Below, piece after piece: positions 33,144 through 44,970 of a stretch of 64,000 bases of DNA. The stretch is taken from assembly GCA_001931875.2 (NCBI GenBank), contig MSJH02000809.1, forward strand, positions 186,001-250,000, in the 5' to 3' direction. Under the pieces are notes generated by a model that saw only the letters and a list, made by a program, of their open reading frames with translations, did not search any database and had not been told where the DNA came from. Every line of letters starts with the position of its first letter. Position 1 is the first letter of the stretch. The DNA is from Byssochlamys sp. IMV 00236. Its lineage: Eukaryota > Ascomycota > Eurotiomycetes > Eurotiales > Thermoascaceae. The position numbers and the translations under genes were made by a program.

Positions 33144-34136
33144 ATGTCTTTCAACCGTGACAGTGACTACGTATGCTTCCCTAACACCTATCTATGAACG
33201 ACATGCATATACTAACTTGAGTAGAGCTCCGGTGGTTCCGGTGGCTACGGTGGTAACGACAGCTTCGGAGTAAGTCTCTAATGATTGCCCTTTTGCATGT
33301 GTATTCAAAGCTGACACCGATTGCTTTAGTCTTCCGGCCGTGGAGGCAATGACTCCTATGGCTCCTCTGGCAACGACTCCTACGGATCTGGAGGAGACTC
33401 GTACGGCTCCAAGAATGACAACTCCTTCGGCGGCTCTTCCGGCCGTGGAGGCAACGACTCGTACGGTTCTTCTAACAACGACTCGTATGGCTCTGGCCGC
33501 GGAGGCAATGACTCGTACGGTTCATCCAACAACGACTCATACGGCTCCTCTAACAACGACTCCTTTGGCGGCTCTGGCTCTGGCCGTAGAGGCAACGACA
33601 ACGACTCGTACGGTTCCTCCAACAACGACTCGTACGGCTCCTCAAAGAACGACTCGTACGGCTCCGGCCGTGGAGACAATGACTCCTATGGTTCCTCTAA
33701 CAACGACTCGTACGGCTCTGGCCGTAGAGGCAATGACAACGACTCCTACGGTTCCTCCAACAACGACTCGTACGGCTCCTCTAAGAGCGACTCGTACGGC
33801 TCCGGCCGTGGAGACAATGACTCCTATGGCTCCTCTAACAACGACTCCTACGGTTCCTCCAACAACGACTCGTACGGCTCTGGCCGTAGAGGCAATGACA
33901 ACGACTCCTACGGTTCCTCCAACAACGATTCGTACGGCTCCTCTAACAACGACTCATACGGCTCTTCTAAGAACGACTCGTACGGTGGCTCTAGCTCCGG
34001 CCGTGGAGGCAATGACTCCTATGGCTCCTCTGGCAACGACTCTTACGGCTCTGGCCGTGGAGGTAATGATTCGTACGGTTCTTCTGGCAATGACTCGTAC
34101 GGCTCTGGCTCCGGCTCTAGCGGTAGCCGATGGTAA
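33144..34136 (+). CDS. ddr48: Ddr48-like Ser/Gly/Asn/Tyr-rich repeat stress protein
   Basis: Exons 33144-33170, 33225-33269 and 33330-34136; 292 aa. The correct frame has no internal ATG after the first exon, so the two longer-looking frames over this region (Thr/Pro-rich on +, Pro/Glu-rich on -) are artefacts. The protein starts MSFNRDSDY and is then built almost wholly of units like SSNNDSYGSGRGGNDSYG, about 40 copies of NDSYG-type motifs, ending SGSSGSRW. This composition matches yeast Ddr48 and related fungal stress proteins, which are induced by DNA damage, heat and osmotic stress; the molecular role is poorly defined. No signal peptide or membrane segment. Upstream stress elements agree with the assignment. 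Confidence 0.82.
33345..34130 (+). repeat. Coding tandem repeat of ~18-30 bp units
   Basis: Degenerate repeat built on AACGACTCGTACGGCTCC-like units, alternating with GGCCGTGGAGGCAAT-like units. Copies differ mainly at third codon positions, and unit order changes along the array, as expected from slippage or unequal exchange under selection for protein sequence. Confidence 0.9.
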
Positions 34137-34593
34137 TGATCTTTCCTGGACGCAAACAACATCTGAAGATACCTGTGGCATTGATTATGCTAGAATATAT
34201 GGATAGCACCTCAGAATAGTGCTTCTTGAATTGATTTAATTTGAACGTTTAATCGCAACAATACCATATTGTCTTCTCACTGCGTAGTCTTCCAGCCAGA
34301 ATGGAGGGGCACATCATTACTCCAAGCACGGGGTCCAGCTGAGATCCCAACATCTCATATAAGGTTCGACGGCGTCATCTGCTCGGTGGGGAGTCTGGAT
34401 TGGGCTTCGTGGTTGTGATTGGCCAACAACTACTGCGATTTGCGATCGAGATCGAGGTTCTCACCGCCGCTTTTTCCGCCCTTTCCATTCGGCAGTAACC
34501 TTAGATAGCCTCCTCCTGTACCACAATTTCTATCCTTTTACATAGTATCTATCGATCGATATATGAAGCGCTACGTCGTCAGATAAAAAGGAA
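34137..34593. other. Intergenic, 0.46 kb
   Basis: 3' flank of the Ddr48-like gene and promoter of med22. Nothing recognised. Confidence 0.5.
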
Positions 34594-35205
34594 ATGGAGT
34601 CTCAGCCAACGGTCAAGTCATTACATAGTTAGTAACTTCCCAGATAATATGTATATCTTGGTGCGAAAGTGATTGATCGATTGTGCTAATGCTCGAAACG
34701 TAACCCACGAACAGATCGTATCAATGCCGATATCTCGCAGTTGCTGCAGCGGTTTGAGAATATCATGGCCACGGCCACAGTACGTACTGTCCTCCTCATC
34801 CCTGTCCCCAAGGTTTCCCATGACCTCTACTGCATATCGTACGTCGAAATCTTGACTGATGTTTACCCCACCTCATAGGTAGAGAACACTAGCTACACAG
34901 CCACCTCCGTCGAGACATATCAGCTTGACGTCGAATCCACGGCTCTAGTAAGTCTGATACACATCACGCCACACACTCCTTCCATGTCTCGAAAGTAGAT
35001 TACTAACTCGTTCGTTCGCTAGATCCGCGCTGCGGAAGATATCCTCTCACTGACGCGTACGATGAAAGAAACCTGGCTATTCGGAAAGCTGGATACGCTG
35101 GGAGAAGACGAGCGCGACATTAAGCGGAGAGAGCAGTTAGAGAAGGATGCGCTAGCAGTAAAGCAGGCTGTCGAGGAGGGTGGTTTGTTGAAGGTCGCAG
35201 AGTGA
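34594..35205 (+). CDS. med22: Mediator complex subunit 22 (Med22/Srb6)
   Basis: Exons 34594-34627, 34715-34779, 34879-34947 and 35023-35205; 351 nt, 116 aa. The protein reads MESQPTVKSLHNRINADISQ at the start, then LLQRFENIMATATVENTS, YQLDVESTALIRAAEDILSL and TRTMKETWLFGKLDTLGEDE. This small helical pattern (RINADI, A-x-LIRAAEDIL, LTRxxKE.WLFG) is the Med22 signature. Med22 pairs with Med11 in the Mediator head module, which connects activators to RNA polymerase II. Size agrees with the family (about 120 aa). Confidence 0.9.
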
Positions 35206-36111
35206 TTTCCTGGGTTTAGACTTGCTGGCGTCTTGGGTTCAGCTGGGCTGAAAATGGAGCTAGGGCGTTTTGTGTTTATCTCCCAGAACAGCTTTCTGGG
35301 ATATTTCTAAGACTTATAGCAGCAGTTATTGAAAAGATGTGCTAATCATCAAGGACGACGAGGGTCGTAATTCATTCCCCGCAGCAGCCGTGATATCAAG
35401 AACATGTTCAATCCCTCGATTGTTTGTTGAGAGGTCCCAGCCACAGATGTTACATATCCATTTCTTCTGGACATGATAAGGAAGTGGCACCATTATCAGA
35501 CTACCCACATCGAAGTAAACGACGGAGTGTTCTGCTGTAGACCGTTTCGATATCTTCACTATTTGTCTCTTTCTGGCGCTTGGGATTGGACTTTTTGAAA
35601 TTTCCCAGGAGAAAATAAATGCCGATTCTCTCGTCTGCACACGAGGCTAGAATATGGCTGTGGTAGTGGTGCGTGTCCAGCGCGTAGCTGTTTCGCAGAC
35701 CCTCGGAGTTCTAATTGGCTCAAGGGTTTCCAGACGGGCATCTTACCGCCAGGCTCCAGCTGCAGATGAACCCATGTATCGTACCTTTGATAATTTGCCG
35801 TCCATCTTTTTTTTTCTTGTTTTACTGTCCTCTTACATTTTGCAGGTTTCTCTGCATTCATTAGGCAGGTATTTCCCATTTGGCGTTTTCTGGGAAGTGC
35901 CAAGCTATTTACAGGAATACCCCTGTTCCTTATGGGCATGCATTGTCCAGCATTGTATGTGAATCACTTAGAGCAGGTGAGAGAAAAACAGAATTCCAGA
36001 ACCATTCAAAATAGCATGGTTTGGTTTATTTGCCTGGTTGATATTTTAATCGGCTACAATGCACGGAAGACAATATGGAGAGAAAAAAAATAAATTGCAA
36101 AAAGAAATTCA
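35206..36111. other. Intergenic, 0.9 kb, with two overlapping unexplained minus-strand frames
   Basis: Minus-strand open frames at about 35939-35559 and 35640-35326 overlap in different frames and could be exons of one small gene. The second includes KKWICNICGWDLS, a possible zinc-binding pair. No reliable splice join was found and no family recognised, so no CDS is called. Confidence 0.35.
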
Positions 36112-36226
36112 TGACAAGAGTGGGATTCGAACCCACGCCAGCTTACGCTGATCAGGAACTTAACTGAGAAGTTGGTATTAAGGTAGACCTTAACCTGACG
36201 CCTTGGACCAACTCGGCCATCTTGCC
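36112..36226 (-). tRNA. tRNA-Leu(AAG) with a 30-nt intron
   Basis: On the minus strand the acceptor 5' strand GGCAAGA pairs with TCTTGTC (one G-U) and the discriminator is A at 36112. The T-arm GTGGGTTCGAATCCCAC is perfect. The anticodon stem TCAGG/CCTGA encloses TTAAGG, anticodon AAG, with an intron after position 37. A variable arm follows, as expected for leucine tRNA. The intron contains CCTTAA, complementary to the anticodon loop TTAAGG, the usual pre-tRNA pairing. Removing the intron leaves 85 nt. Confidence 0.95.
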
Positions 36227-36844
36227 AATTTGTTGGAGTATCGATCTTGTTAATGGATTATTATCCAAGGTTCTGCTTGATAGTGTTGTGTGGTTGCTGT
36301 GTATATGAAATTATTACACTGCTCACAACTTGCTGTGTTTTTGCTATTTTGAGAGAAATACTGATACACTCGGTTGGGGATTGCATACAGTGCTAGTGAG
36401 AGCCCTATATGATTGTCTGTGACTTTGTGCTATTTCCCCTCATGCGGTACATATTGTATAAATATATTCTGGATACCGCGTTGTATATATATAGACTGTA
36501 CTTGTCGCTCCCAGGTAGATTATTGACAATATTGCAGACACAAGAACGCAAAATAAATATGAACCTGACCCCTAGAAAGACACCGGTGATAATAATTCCC
36601 ACTTCTCCCAGTCTAACACAAAGAAATGATCTAAATGTGTGCTTCACACGCATTTCAACCTTACGTATCTAGTCCGCCCGTTTTATCCTCCCCCGCCAAA
36701 CCACTAAACGCGAGTGACGCGCTCCCTTGTCCACACCACTTTACCACACAACCCTCTCCTTCCCTGAGAACGACATCCAAAGAGGCCATTGGCGCCTCTC
36801 CATATCCATATCCCAAGAGAGCCTCAAGTCCTCTCTAATCCACA
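36227..36844. other. Intergenic, 0.6 kb
   Basis: Upstream of dihydrofolate reductase. AT-rich, TATA-like sequence around 36450-36500. No gene recognised. Confidence 0.5.
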
Positions 36845-37684
36845 ATGTCCAACTCCATCAACCCTCCCACCATACCATCCCCACGAGAATCCAGTACAAT
36901 GCGCGCCGCCCCAACACAAACTCTCATCCTCGTTGTCGCAACAACACCCGTGCGCACAATATGCCCCTCGACAGGAAAGACGATCACGCGTCTCGGAATT
37001 GGTCTCAACGGCACCCTTCCCTGGCCGCGGATCAAATCCGACATGAGTTTCTTCGCGCGCGTCACGGCGCGTCCGCCACGAGAGGGAACGACCAATGCCA
37101 TCGTGATGGGTCGGAAGACGTATCTTTCCTTACCGGGTCATTTGCGACCGCTGGCGAAGAGGATAAATGTTGTTGTGTCGCGAAATGCGACGGGACCGGT
37201 GCAGAGTATGGTGTTGGCGGATCTGGAGACGCAGCGGGCGAAAAAGGCTGCTGCGGCAGCGTCAGCGCAGAAGGATGGAGAGGAGAAGAGAAAATGGGAG
37301 CCGGTCACGGATGCGATCGTTTGCTCTGGTCTGGACACTGCGTTGGAGACACTACATAGAGATTTCGAGCAGCAGGGGAAATTGGGAAAGGTGTTCGTTA
37401 TTGGTGGTGGAGAGATCTATGCTTCTTCATTGCAATTGAGCCGTGAAGGTCTACAAGTAAGGGTGGTCATGACGAAGGTGAAGAGGAGGAATACGCCAGA
37501 AGGCAAAGAACAGGCGTTCGAATGCGATACATTCTTCCCTGTCGACGATATGACGCCGGAGAAGGGCTGGAGAGAAGCCACTACTGACGAGGTCACAGAC
37601 TGGGTTGGCGAGACGGTCTCCCCGGACTGGAAGGAGGACGGAGATGTTGCTATCCAGATTGTCGGCTATGAGAAGACGTCATAG
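36845..37684 (+). CDS. dfr1: Dihydrofolate reductase
   Basis: Single exon, 279 aa, ATG 36845; a second in-frame ATG at 36899 could be the true start, giving a protein nearer the usual fungal length. Motifs: LGIGLNGTLPWPRIKSDMSFF (NADPH/substrate site, with the Trp and Asp-region of the M20-type loop), NAIVMGRKTYLSLP (conserved MGRKT), KRINVVVSRN and KVFVIGGGEIYASSL (the GG of the cofactor site). A basic Ala/Lys/Glu insertion (about residues 130-155) separates strands, as in other fungal DHFRs. The enzyme reduces dihydrofolate to tetrahydrofolate with NADPH for thymidylate and purine synthesis. Confidence 0.95.
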   Translation: MSNSINPPTIPSPRESSTMRAAPTQTLILVVATTPVRTICPSTGKTITRLGIGLNGTLPWPRIKSDMSFFARVTARPPREGTTNAIVMGRKTYLSLPGHLRPLAKRINVVVSRNATGPVQSMVLADLETQRAKKAAAAASAQKDGEEKRKWEPVTDAIVCSGLDTALETLHRDFEQQGKLGKVFVIGGGEIYASSLQLSREGLQVRVVMTKVKRRNTPEGKEQAFECDTFFPVDDMTPEKGWREATTDEVTDWVGETVSPDWKEDGDVAIQIVGYEKTS

Positions 37685-38388
37685 GATAGTCCGGGGGAAA
37701 CGAGAAGGGATATAGAGTCTTCCCTGCAGGTTGTGCAGGAGGGTAGCTATTTGACCCGAAAGCGCAGATATAGGCGCTCTTCGTCGAATACCAGCATTAC
37801 ATAAAGCGTGAAACAGAAGGAACAGAAGGCACCAATTCAGAGTTGGTCCTATCCGCTCTCGAGTCGGAATCACACTCCGGCGACTTCTAGAACTAGATGT
37901 TTGATAACCATACTCGGGAGTATATAAACAGGTTGTGCTACATCGAAACTAATACAGGAATCCAAAACCATGTAATTGGCTGAGCAGATAGGATATCAGA
38001 TGGAAAATGCCATGACAAAATCGCATCGCGCCGCCGCCATGCAACGATGCTAAACCAAACAAGAACACCCCTCTTCTACCATCAAGCTTGTCGTGTATCG
38101 ATGGACGATGGACGATGGATCCGCAATCTTGAAACGCAGGCGTATCAAACAAAATTCAATTGTACAGAAAAGCCACTGCAAGTGCCTGTGAAAAGGAAAT
38201 GACCACAGTGGTATGCAATAACAGAAAGACGAGGAATTTGACCCGATACATGGCAAATGATTCATCATTCATAATGTCGATGAGCAAGAAAATGACACGC
38301 TAGCAGTAACAGAAACTAGCCCCCCCAAAAAGCAACAGTTGCAAGATTCACATGTTGCACGTTTCTAGACCGAATAAGTTAAATGCAG
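37685..38388. other. Intergenic between convergent genes, 0.7 kb
   Basis: 3' flanks of the DHFR gene (+) and the CLC gene (-). Nothing recognised. Confidence 0.5.
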
Positions 38389-41326
38389 TTAAGACTCTTC
38401 GTGTTCCTTCATGAATTTGACAAATGTCTTCTTATGGACGAGCCCGGCGTACTGTCCATCTTGGAGGACGCATAAGTAGCGCAGGCCCAATTTGACAAAG
38501 CACTGGTAAACCAAGTCGACGGGGGAATGTATATCGAGAGCAATAGGAGCCTGGAGGTTTTAGTATGTATTCCCGCATAGAAACAGAAGGAATAGGATGG
38601 CATACCGGATCAATATAGGGCGTGAAATCGGCAGGGCCGGGCCTGTTGTCATCGTCACTGTCGAATGCCGCCCACGAAGTATCTGCCGACATGATACACA
38701 TGGCACTTTCCTCGTCCTTTAGCTTGTCGAGTGCAAACTCAAGATCGGGGACAGGTATCAATCCGACTAGCACGTCATTTCGGACTATAGGCAGACCGCT
38801 GTCAAGTTCGCCGACCACTAACAGATGGTCGAGCTTCTCTCTCAGTTCCCGAGCCGGCACCAGAGGAGATTTCGAGATGTCGATGATACGACTCTGTCGC
38901 ACTGGAGGCACGATATCTCCCAGTTCGGCATCACACAAGGGATGCATCTTGTTGTCCAGGAAAGGGTAGTCGTTCATATCGGTTAATAAATCCTAGCAAG
39001 GTCAGCAGAGAAACCAGCATAGTACATCGGGGATCTTACATAGATGCTCATCGGTTCAATAGCGTCCGCAGTCCATTTTGCGCAGAGGACTGCAATCGAG
39101 AAAGGAAGCACATGGTCCAGGCTGCCTGTCAATTCAAACAGAATAACAGCCAAGGTGACCGATAGCCGTGTTACACCACACATGGTTGCACCAGCAGCTA
39201 TGAGAGCATAAACGCCTGGTGTCACACAAGATTCCATCCCCGGACCATTCGGACAGTCTCCAAAAAGGAAAAAGGTTGGATATTTGACAACGAAGTATTG
39301 TGCAATATGGCCAACGATACGGCCCATAAGACCACCGACAACCATGGACGGCACATAGATACCTGCTGGGACTTTGATACCAAATGTGACTGTAGTCAAC
39401 AGGCTCTTTATGACAAATGCAACCAGTAGATATCGTACGACCTCCATGATGCCGTCCTCGTCAGGGCACAGCCCTGTCCGCGCTTCTTCATTCTTGCCGC
39501 ATGGACTTGCGAGTTCCAAGAGCAGCTCAGCCACGGCCAATTTGGTATAACGATTCCAGAAGCTGGTAATACCCGTGATCAGAGCAACGAGGGCAACCTC
39601 GAGGACGGGCCACTTCTTGATAATGGGTATGCGTCTGAAAGAACGCGCCCACAGACTGGAAGCTTTGATAAAAAGTGCCCCCAAGGCACCGCCTAAGATA
39701 CCAAGAACAATGAAGAGTATCATCTCGAACATCTCCCAGTCTGACACATACCGCACTTGAAACAGAACGATCTTACCCGTGCCGTAGGGGTTAAGGAACT
39801 TCAGAGACAGAGCAGCGGCCTATAGTTTCATTAGCGTCAACGGAACGAGGAACGCGGAATTCATCGACATACTATGCAGCAGAAGAATGTTCTGAACAAT
39901 GTCTTTGGGGGGAAGTAATAGCTATAACATCCTGTGAGCATAGAGCCAGGGAACAGATGACAAGAAAAGCATACCTGACTTCCTCCAAGCTGAAAAGGAC
40001 ACCTCCAATTGGTGCACCAAAGGCAACAGCGACACCGCTGGCAGCGCTGGCACTCAGTACCTCGCGTCTCTTCCCGTCATTCTGATGGTACTTCGAGAAC
40101 ATGCGACAGCAGATGTTGCCCACACACGTGGCGATATGGACGTAAGGGCCTTCCTTTCCTAAGCTGAGACCCGATGAAACACTCAGGATAAGGGCCAGCG
40201 TCTTGAGGATCAAAGTCTTTAATCCCAGATAGCCATGCAGAACGAAGCCACTCAATATGACTTTCACTTCCGCGACCCCACTTCCGGCCGCGGAATAGTA
40301 GACCATGTCTGGACGCCCTTGTATGGCAGTTAATGCTCTGGTCGGACTGTTGTTTGACTTGGGGTCGTCGATTGTTTCGCCGTTCTTTGCCCGACGGGAG
40401 TCAGCTCCCAAATTCTCATCAAGCGTCGTCAGCGCGACAGAAGAAGGAACAACGGTCTTGGTGAGTAGCGTCAAGCAGCATGATGCCGTTGCGAGCACAG
40501 TGGCCCAAAATACGAACATCACGAAGTCCACTCGTTGGTCCTCTACCCCCGACGGCATTAGAATCTGGGACCAAGACCGCCATGCGTGACATTGTTCCTC
40601 GCCCTTGCAACAGTTGGTCTTGCTAAGAAACCATGTTGACGTACAGAAGCCTTCTTTGAGGCTATGAATGGAATTCTCATTCACATCCACAAAGTATGCA
40701 ATAGCGGCAGTAATGCATCCCGTCACTGCGACAAGTATCCAACCCTGCGCACTATCGAACAAAGCCAGTAATCGTCCACGGACATCTCTCCTGCTTCTGA
40801 GTTCTCGGAGACGAATACCGTCGGAGATACTGTCGTGGACCCAGTCCGTCGAAGTAAACTGATCGTACCATGCCCGTTCATCCAGGAAAGAGGAACTCAT
40901 CATGGGGTCCTTCGAGTTATCTGCGGTACTTTGCCGCCTCGTCATCACTGGACTGCCACTCCGACTGAACCGTATCGCCTGAGAGTTCGTACGGCTGTGG
41001 TTCCTCGATCGACGAACGCTGCCCACAGCACTGTTATGTCTGAAAAAGGAACCCGGGCGAGGAGCTTGCGGGAGACCGGTATACGATCGCTGCGTGTGTC
41101 CCCGGGGATTTAGACGTCCGCTCCCAAGAAGACTGGTCGTCTCATCCACATCCTCCCGTATGGCTGTAGAACGACTGCCAGCATCATCGAAGTCTGCAAA
41201 TCGACTGTACAGCCTCCGCTCCAAGGAAGGTGACGGAGGGGCTGTCATCGGTCCTCGTGTCGGCTCTCCATTATAATCGTTCTCTTCATCGTCTGTCTGG
41301 GGAACAGAGGTAGTAGATCGCGGCAT
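38389..41326 (-). CDS. CLC-family voltage-gated chloride channel/transporter
   Basis: Exons in transcription order 41326-39975, 39921-39873, 39819-39040, 38992-38606 and 38550-38389; 909 aa. The ATG at 41326 starts MPRSTTSVPQTDDEEND. A long phosphorylatable N-terminus precedes the membrane domain. Selectivity-filter motifs: GSGVAEVK (GSGIPE position, Ala replacing Pro), SLGKEGPYVHIATCVG with the gating Glu, and KVPAGIYVPSMVVGG. Two C-terminal CBS domains follow, the second ending LGLRYLCVLQDGQYAGLVHK. The layout resembles ClC-3-like fungal members and yeast Gef1-type proteins of endosomes and Golgi, but the longer N-terminus suggests a different paralogue. The second exon is only 49 nt and one intron 47 nt. 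Confidence 0.9.
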
Positions 41327-43840
41327 CTTGCAAGAGGGATTCAACCACAAACAAAGCCCCGGTGAGCCCGTAGCTACTCTAGATCACTAGCATGAGTTAG
41401 TTAGCAACGACAGTAGATAGTTAACTAGGTGGTCATGGACCACCGCCGGAGAAGCTGAAGAGGCAACGCAGGTGCTTCCAGGCAGACATGCCCCTCCAGA
41501 ATAGTGCAGGAGATGGAGTAATATCTAATTACCTCGACAAAAAAGAGCGTCTGCGGACCGCTGCAAATAATAAAAGGATGGGGATACGCGGTGCTCTTCC
41601 GGATCCTCCGCCTAAACACCTCCAGACGGGGCAACCCTACTAGGAATAATCCCAGACCAGCGCGACTAGATAACAACACAGTTAACCAAGGGGATGATCT
41701 CTAAGCGGATGGATGGAAAAGGCAGTTATTTACCTTGCCCGATGACCATACGCACCTAAGACAAGCAGCGCGGGTTGGCGTCATCTGACCGCGATTGTCC
41801 ACACGGCGAAGTCGCTGGACCTTTTGGCGGACCCGCGATTGCCCTTAAACTCGGACAGGCAACGAGCTACTAGAACTACTATCCGATCGCTTGAACCCTG
41901 ACTTGCACGCTTGGTCCAACCCCGCGTTGCATCTACCATACGGCTGCCATCGTTGCGCATCCACGGCTACGATGATGAAGGGATGGAGGCTTTCTGCTGG
42001 TTTCTATTGCGCGCGGACGGCTGCCATCAGGGTCGACGTGAGTGTGTGGGAGCATATTATTATTACCAATCGGCCAACTAGCTAAGTTATCTACAGTCTC
42101 AGAGACCCAGATCAACCGGACGGCCCGTCTCTTAGGCGTCATGCTAGTCGTTTCGAGTCCTATCGCGTCGCGCATTCAGATGTATGGCTTGCTTCGAAAG
42201 CGGAATCGCGAGATCCTCTGCAGATGTTGCCGACTTTTAGGGTCCACTGCATGCACCCAAATGACAGAGAGAAATAAAATTCCTCGGTACGGAGTACTAC
42301 ATGCTACTTAATAAGTGCGCGGCTTGAAAACAGCAGAGACAACTTGATGCAAGGACTAGTCTAAAAAGAATATTCGCGAGATCTTGGAATGACACCGAAC
42401 AGAGGAAGTTGCCAATCAATTGAGCATGCTGCTCTGTTAGCTAACTTAGCTGAGACCAGCAGCACTGTTCGCTTGGTGGCCGTTAACAATATCTCGAGCC
42501 TCACTCAGGCGTTGAAAGACCGCTTGGCGGAATTATTTGGCAGCGACCATCAAGTGGTCTTTGATCCGGCTAAACTGTGGGTCACTGCTTGATCTACGGA
42601 GTACGGAGTACACGTGTAAGGTCAAAAAGCTATATCGATTCGTGCGCTGTTTCGCGATAGATCCGTGTGAAAATCTCCTATAAAAGGCATGCAGGAGTTT
42701 CCTGGACCGTTCCTCGTCTAGATATCTGGTTATAGTGCTTCTACGGACTATGCATAGTAATACATTGCATAGACGCAGCAGGGATCGCCATATTTCTCCG
42801 AAAACCTCTTCTCCGGGAAACCCCCCAACAATACCATTGAGAATAATAGGGGCGTCGATTATCTGAACTTCCTGAAGTGACTGCACTGGCGTGCTAATCC
42901 CGGTACAGAATTGCTGCTATAGCCTATATGTGACATAGTATCCAGAAAACAGAAACCCAACACATTACAGACACGAAGGGCCATTGATGCGGAAGCCAGT
43001 TCATGAACAGCTGGAATCAATTACCCCAAATTGTCTGATGTGTATTACTTTTGTGCCTAGTGTACCTATACCTCGGATCAAACGTAGTAGAAAAGAGAGC
43101 AATGGATTCTCGAGGACATGCGATCATGCAGTTACCATGCGATAGTTCCTCTACCTGGAGTAGCAATCTACAGGGGCAATATGCAGGTAGCCCAGAACTA
43201 GCCTAATTTTACATTGCAGACAATAGCACTTCAATGTCAAGTTGATAAGGAGTAATGATTGTCAATGCAGCCCATTTCAATAATAGTAATAGGCAGCTTT
43301 CAGCATAGGAAAAGGGAAAAAAAGCTAGATGTGGATCAAAAATTGTTATAGTCGCTTTCCACCTGCACCAGTTTGGAAAACGACGGACCGGCACAACGGA
43401 CACTAATGACAGGCCCAGTGGGAACCCCCGAAGAAAAGCCATGGAGAACTCCTGAAAGAGGACCGCTTCTTCGGTTGACGTTGGACAAGAAAACATATTG
43501 TATTTCGAACAAAGGAGCAGCAACTGGCCGAACGCGTGACATATTCGGGGCAACGGCACGAGCCTCTTGTTGACCAGTAATGAGTCTAACGAGCGTAGCC
43601 ACAAAAGAAAAAAAAAAAAAACCTTGGGACGAAAGAGCCCCCCACTCCAATAATTGGGAAGTTGGAGAGAGCTCAGGCATCTGATGTAAGACTCCCGTCC
43701 CTGGGGAAATTCAATATATTAATCCGCGCGGGGGACGGGCTATCGTATAATCGAATTTTCTGTATAGATTGTTCTTGCTATCATTTCCTTTTTTTCTCAG
43801 AGAGATTTTTTGGGACGCTAGCACATCTTCTGCAGAGAGG
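41327..43840. other. Intergenic, 2.5 kb, no gene recognised
   Basis: The longest gene-free stretch. Short frames (42389-42592 on +, 42886-42533 on -) have no recognisable domain and no convincing splice partners. It may hold degraded gene remnants, but I cannot support any. Confidence 0.5.
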
Positions 43841-44970
43841 ATGTCGACCGACAAGCCCGTCCTAGGTGATTTGGAGAAGTCCGTGTCGTGTCTTCCTTAC
43901 GACCAGTTTATCCTCTTTGGGGACTCCCTGACTGAGTTCTCTTGTAATCAGGAGCAGGGGTTTGGATTCCACCCAGCCTTGCAAAATTGTAAGTACGAAT
44001 GCAGGGAATCTGCGTCGTCATGTCTTAGCCCCCCAATGCCCTTTTTCTCCGAGTATGAACATGCATGCGATTTTGGAAGAAAGCTATATACTATCCCTTT
44101 TTGATTACCCTTTCCAGATGTGAATATGTGCGCTGAGGCTAATACCTACAAAAGCCTATAGTAGACGCCTCGATGTCGTCAACCGAGGGTTCAGGTATAC
44201 CTTTCTCTGTCCCCGTCGTGTTTTTACCATCATCAGACTGACTCTACTCAAGAGGATACACTACCGCGCATGCCATCAAAGTCTTTCCTAAATTCTTCCC
44301 AGCACCCCAGATAGTGCGCGTTCGACTTATGGTAATCCCCATCCTTGCACTCTTTGTAGTATAATCTGAGCGTACACTGACTGGCCCAGACAATTTTCTT
44401 TGGTGCCAATGATGCAGTTTTGCCAAACTTCGCTCAACATGTGCCACTTGAAAAGTACAAGGAAAATCTGAAGGCGATCATAAAGCATCCTGCGACCGTA
44501 GCTCAGGCCCCAAGGATCTTGCTGCTCACAGCACCGCCTATTAATGAACACCAACTGGTAGGCTTTGATGCGCGGAAAGGATTCTCGAGCCCGAGCAGAA
44601 CTGCGGGAAATACAAAACTCTACGCAGATGCTTGTCGTGAAGTTGGTTCCTCTCTTGGTATACCAGTGGTCGATATTTGGACCGCATTCATGAAAGCTGC
44701 TGGTTGGCAGGAAGGACAACCGTTAGTCGGATCCAGGGATCTCCCGAATAACGAAATCCTCGCAAGTTTGCTATCAGATGGTTGGTCCTGATCCGACGAG
44801 TTATCTCTTGCACAGCTAACTCATTTTACTTGACAGGCTTGCATTTCACACCAGAAGGTTACAAAATCATGTATAATGAGGTGTTAAATGTTATTCGGAC
44901 GGCATACCCCGATCAGGATCCGGAGCAACTCCCCATGGTTTTCCCTGGATGGGAACAGGCCCCGAAATGA
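43841..44970 (+). CDS. iah1: SGNH-hydrolase, isoamyl acetate-hydrolysing esterase (Iah1) type
   Basis: Secure exons: 43841-43988, 44162-44194, an exon ending at 44331, 44390-44780 and 44837-44970. Block I is QFILFGDSLTEFSC (catalytic Ser in GDS), block III FFGANDAVLP (Asn), block V LHFTPEGYK (Asp-x-x-His region, His present). The 44162-44194 exon in one frame reads RRLDVVNRGF, the family sequence, but that frame does not follow directly from exon 1. A 10-nt exon at 44118-44127 plus acceptor 44252 restores it (264 aa). Without it, the other frame gives LDASMSSTEGSG instead (260 aa, acceptor 44254). The enzyme hydrolyses acetate esters. Either a very short exon and intron or a frame change is involved. 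Confidence 0.8.

Noticed and set aside
33345..34130. CRISPR-like regularly spaced repeats
   Set aside because: Units are degenerate, contiguous and codon-periodic in a eukaryotic gene; there are no unique spacers.
33340..34206. Long Thr/Pro/Ala-rich plus-strand frame, and a Pro/Glu-rich minus-strand frame at 33380-33679
   Set aside because: Both are out-of-frame readings of the coding repeat; the frame from ATG 33144 through two introns gives the coherent NDSYG-repeat protein.
42389..42592. Small plus-strand frame in the 2.5-kb gene-poor region
   Set aside because: No recognised domain, no splice partners and no supporting context.
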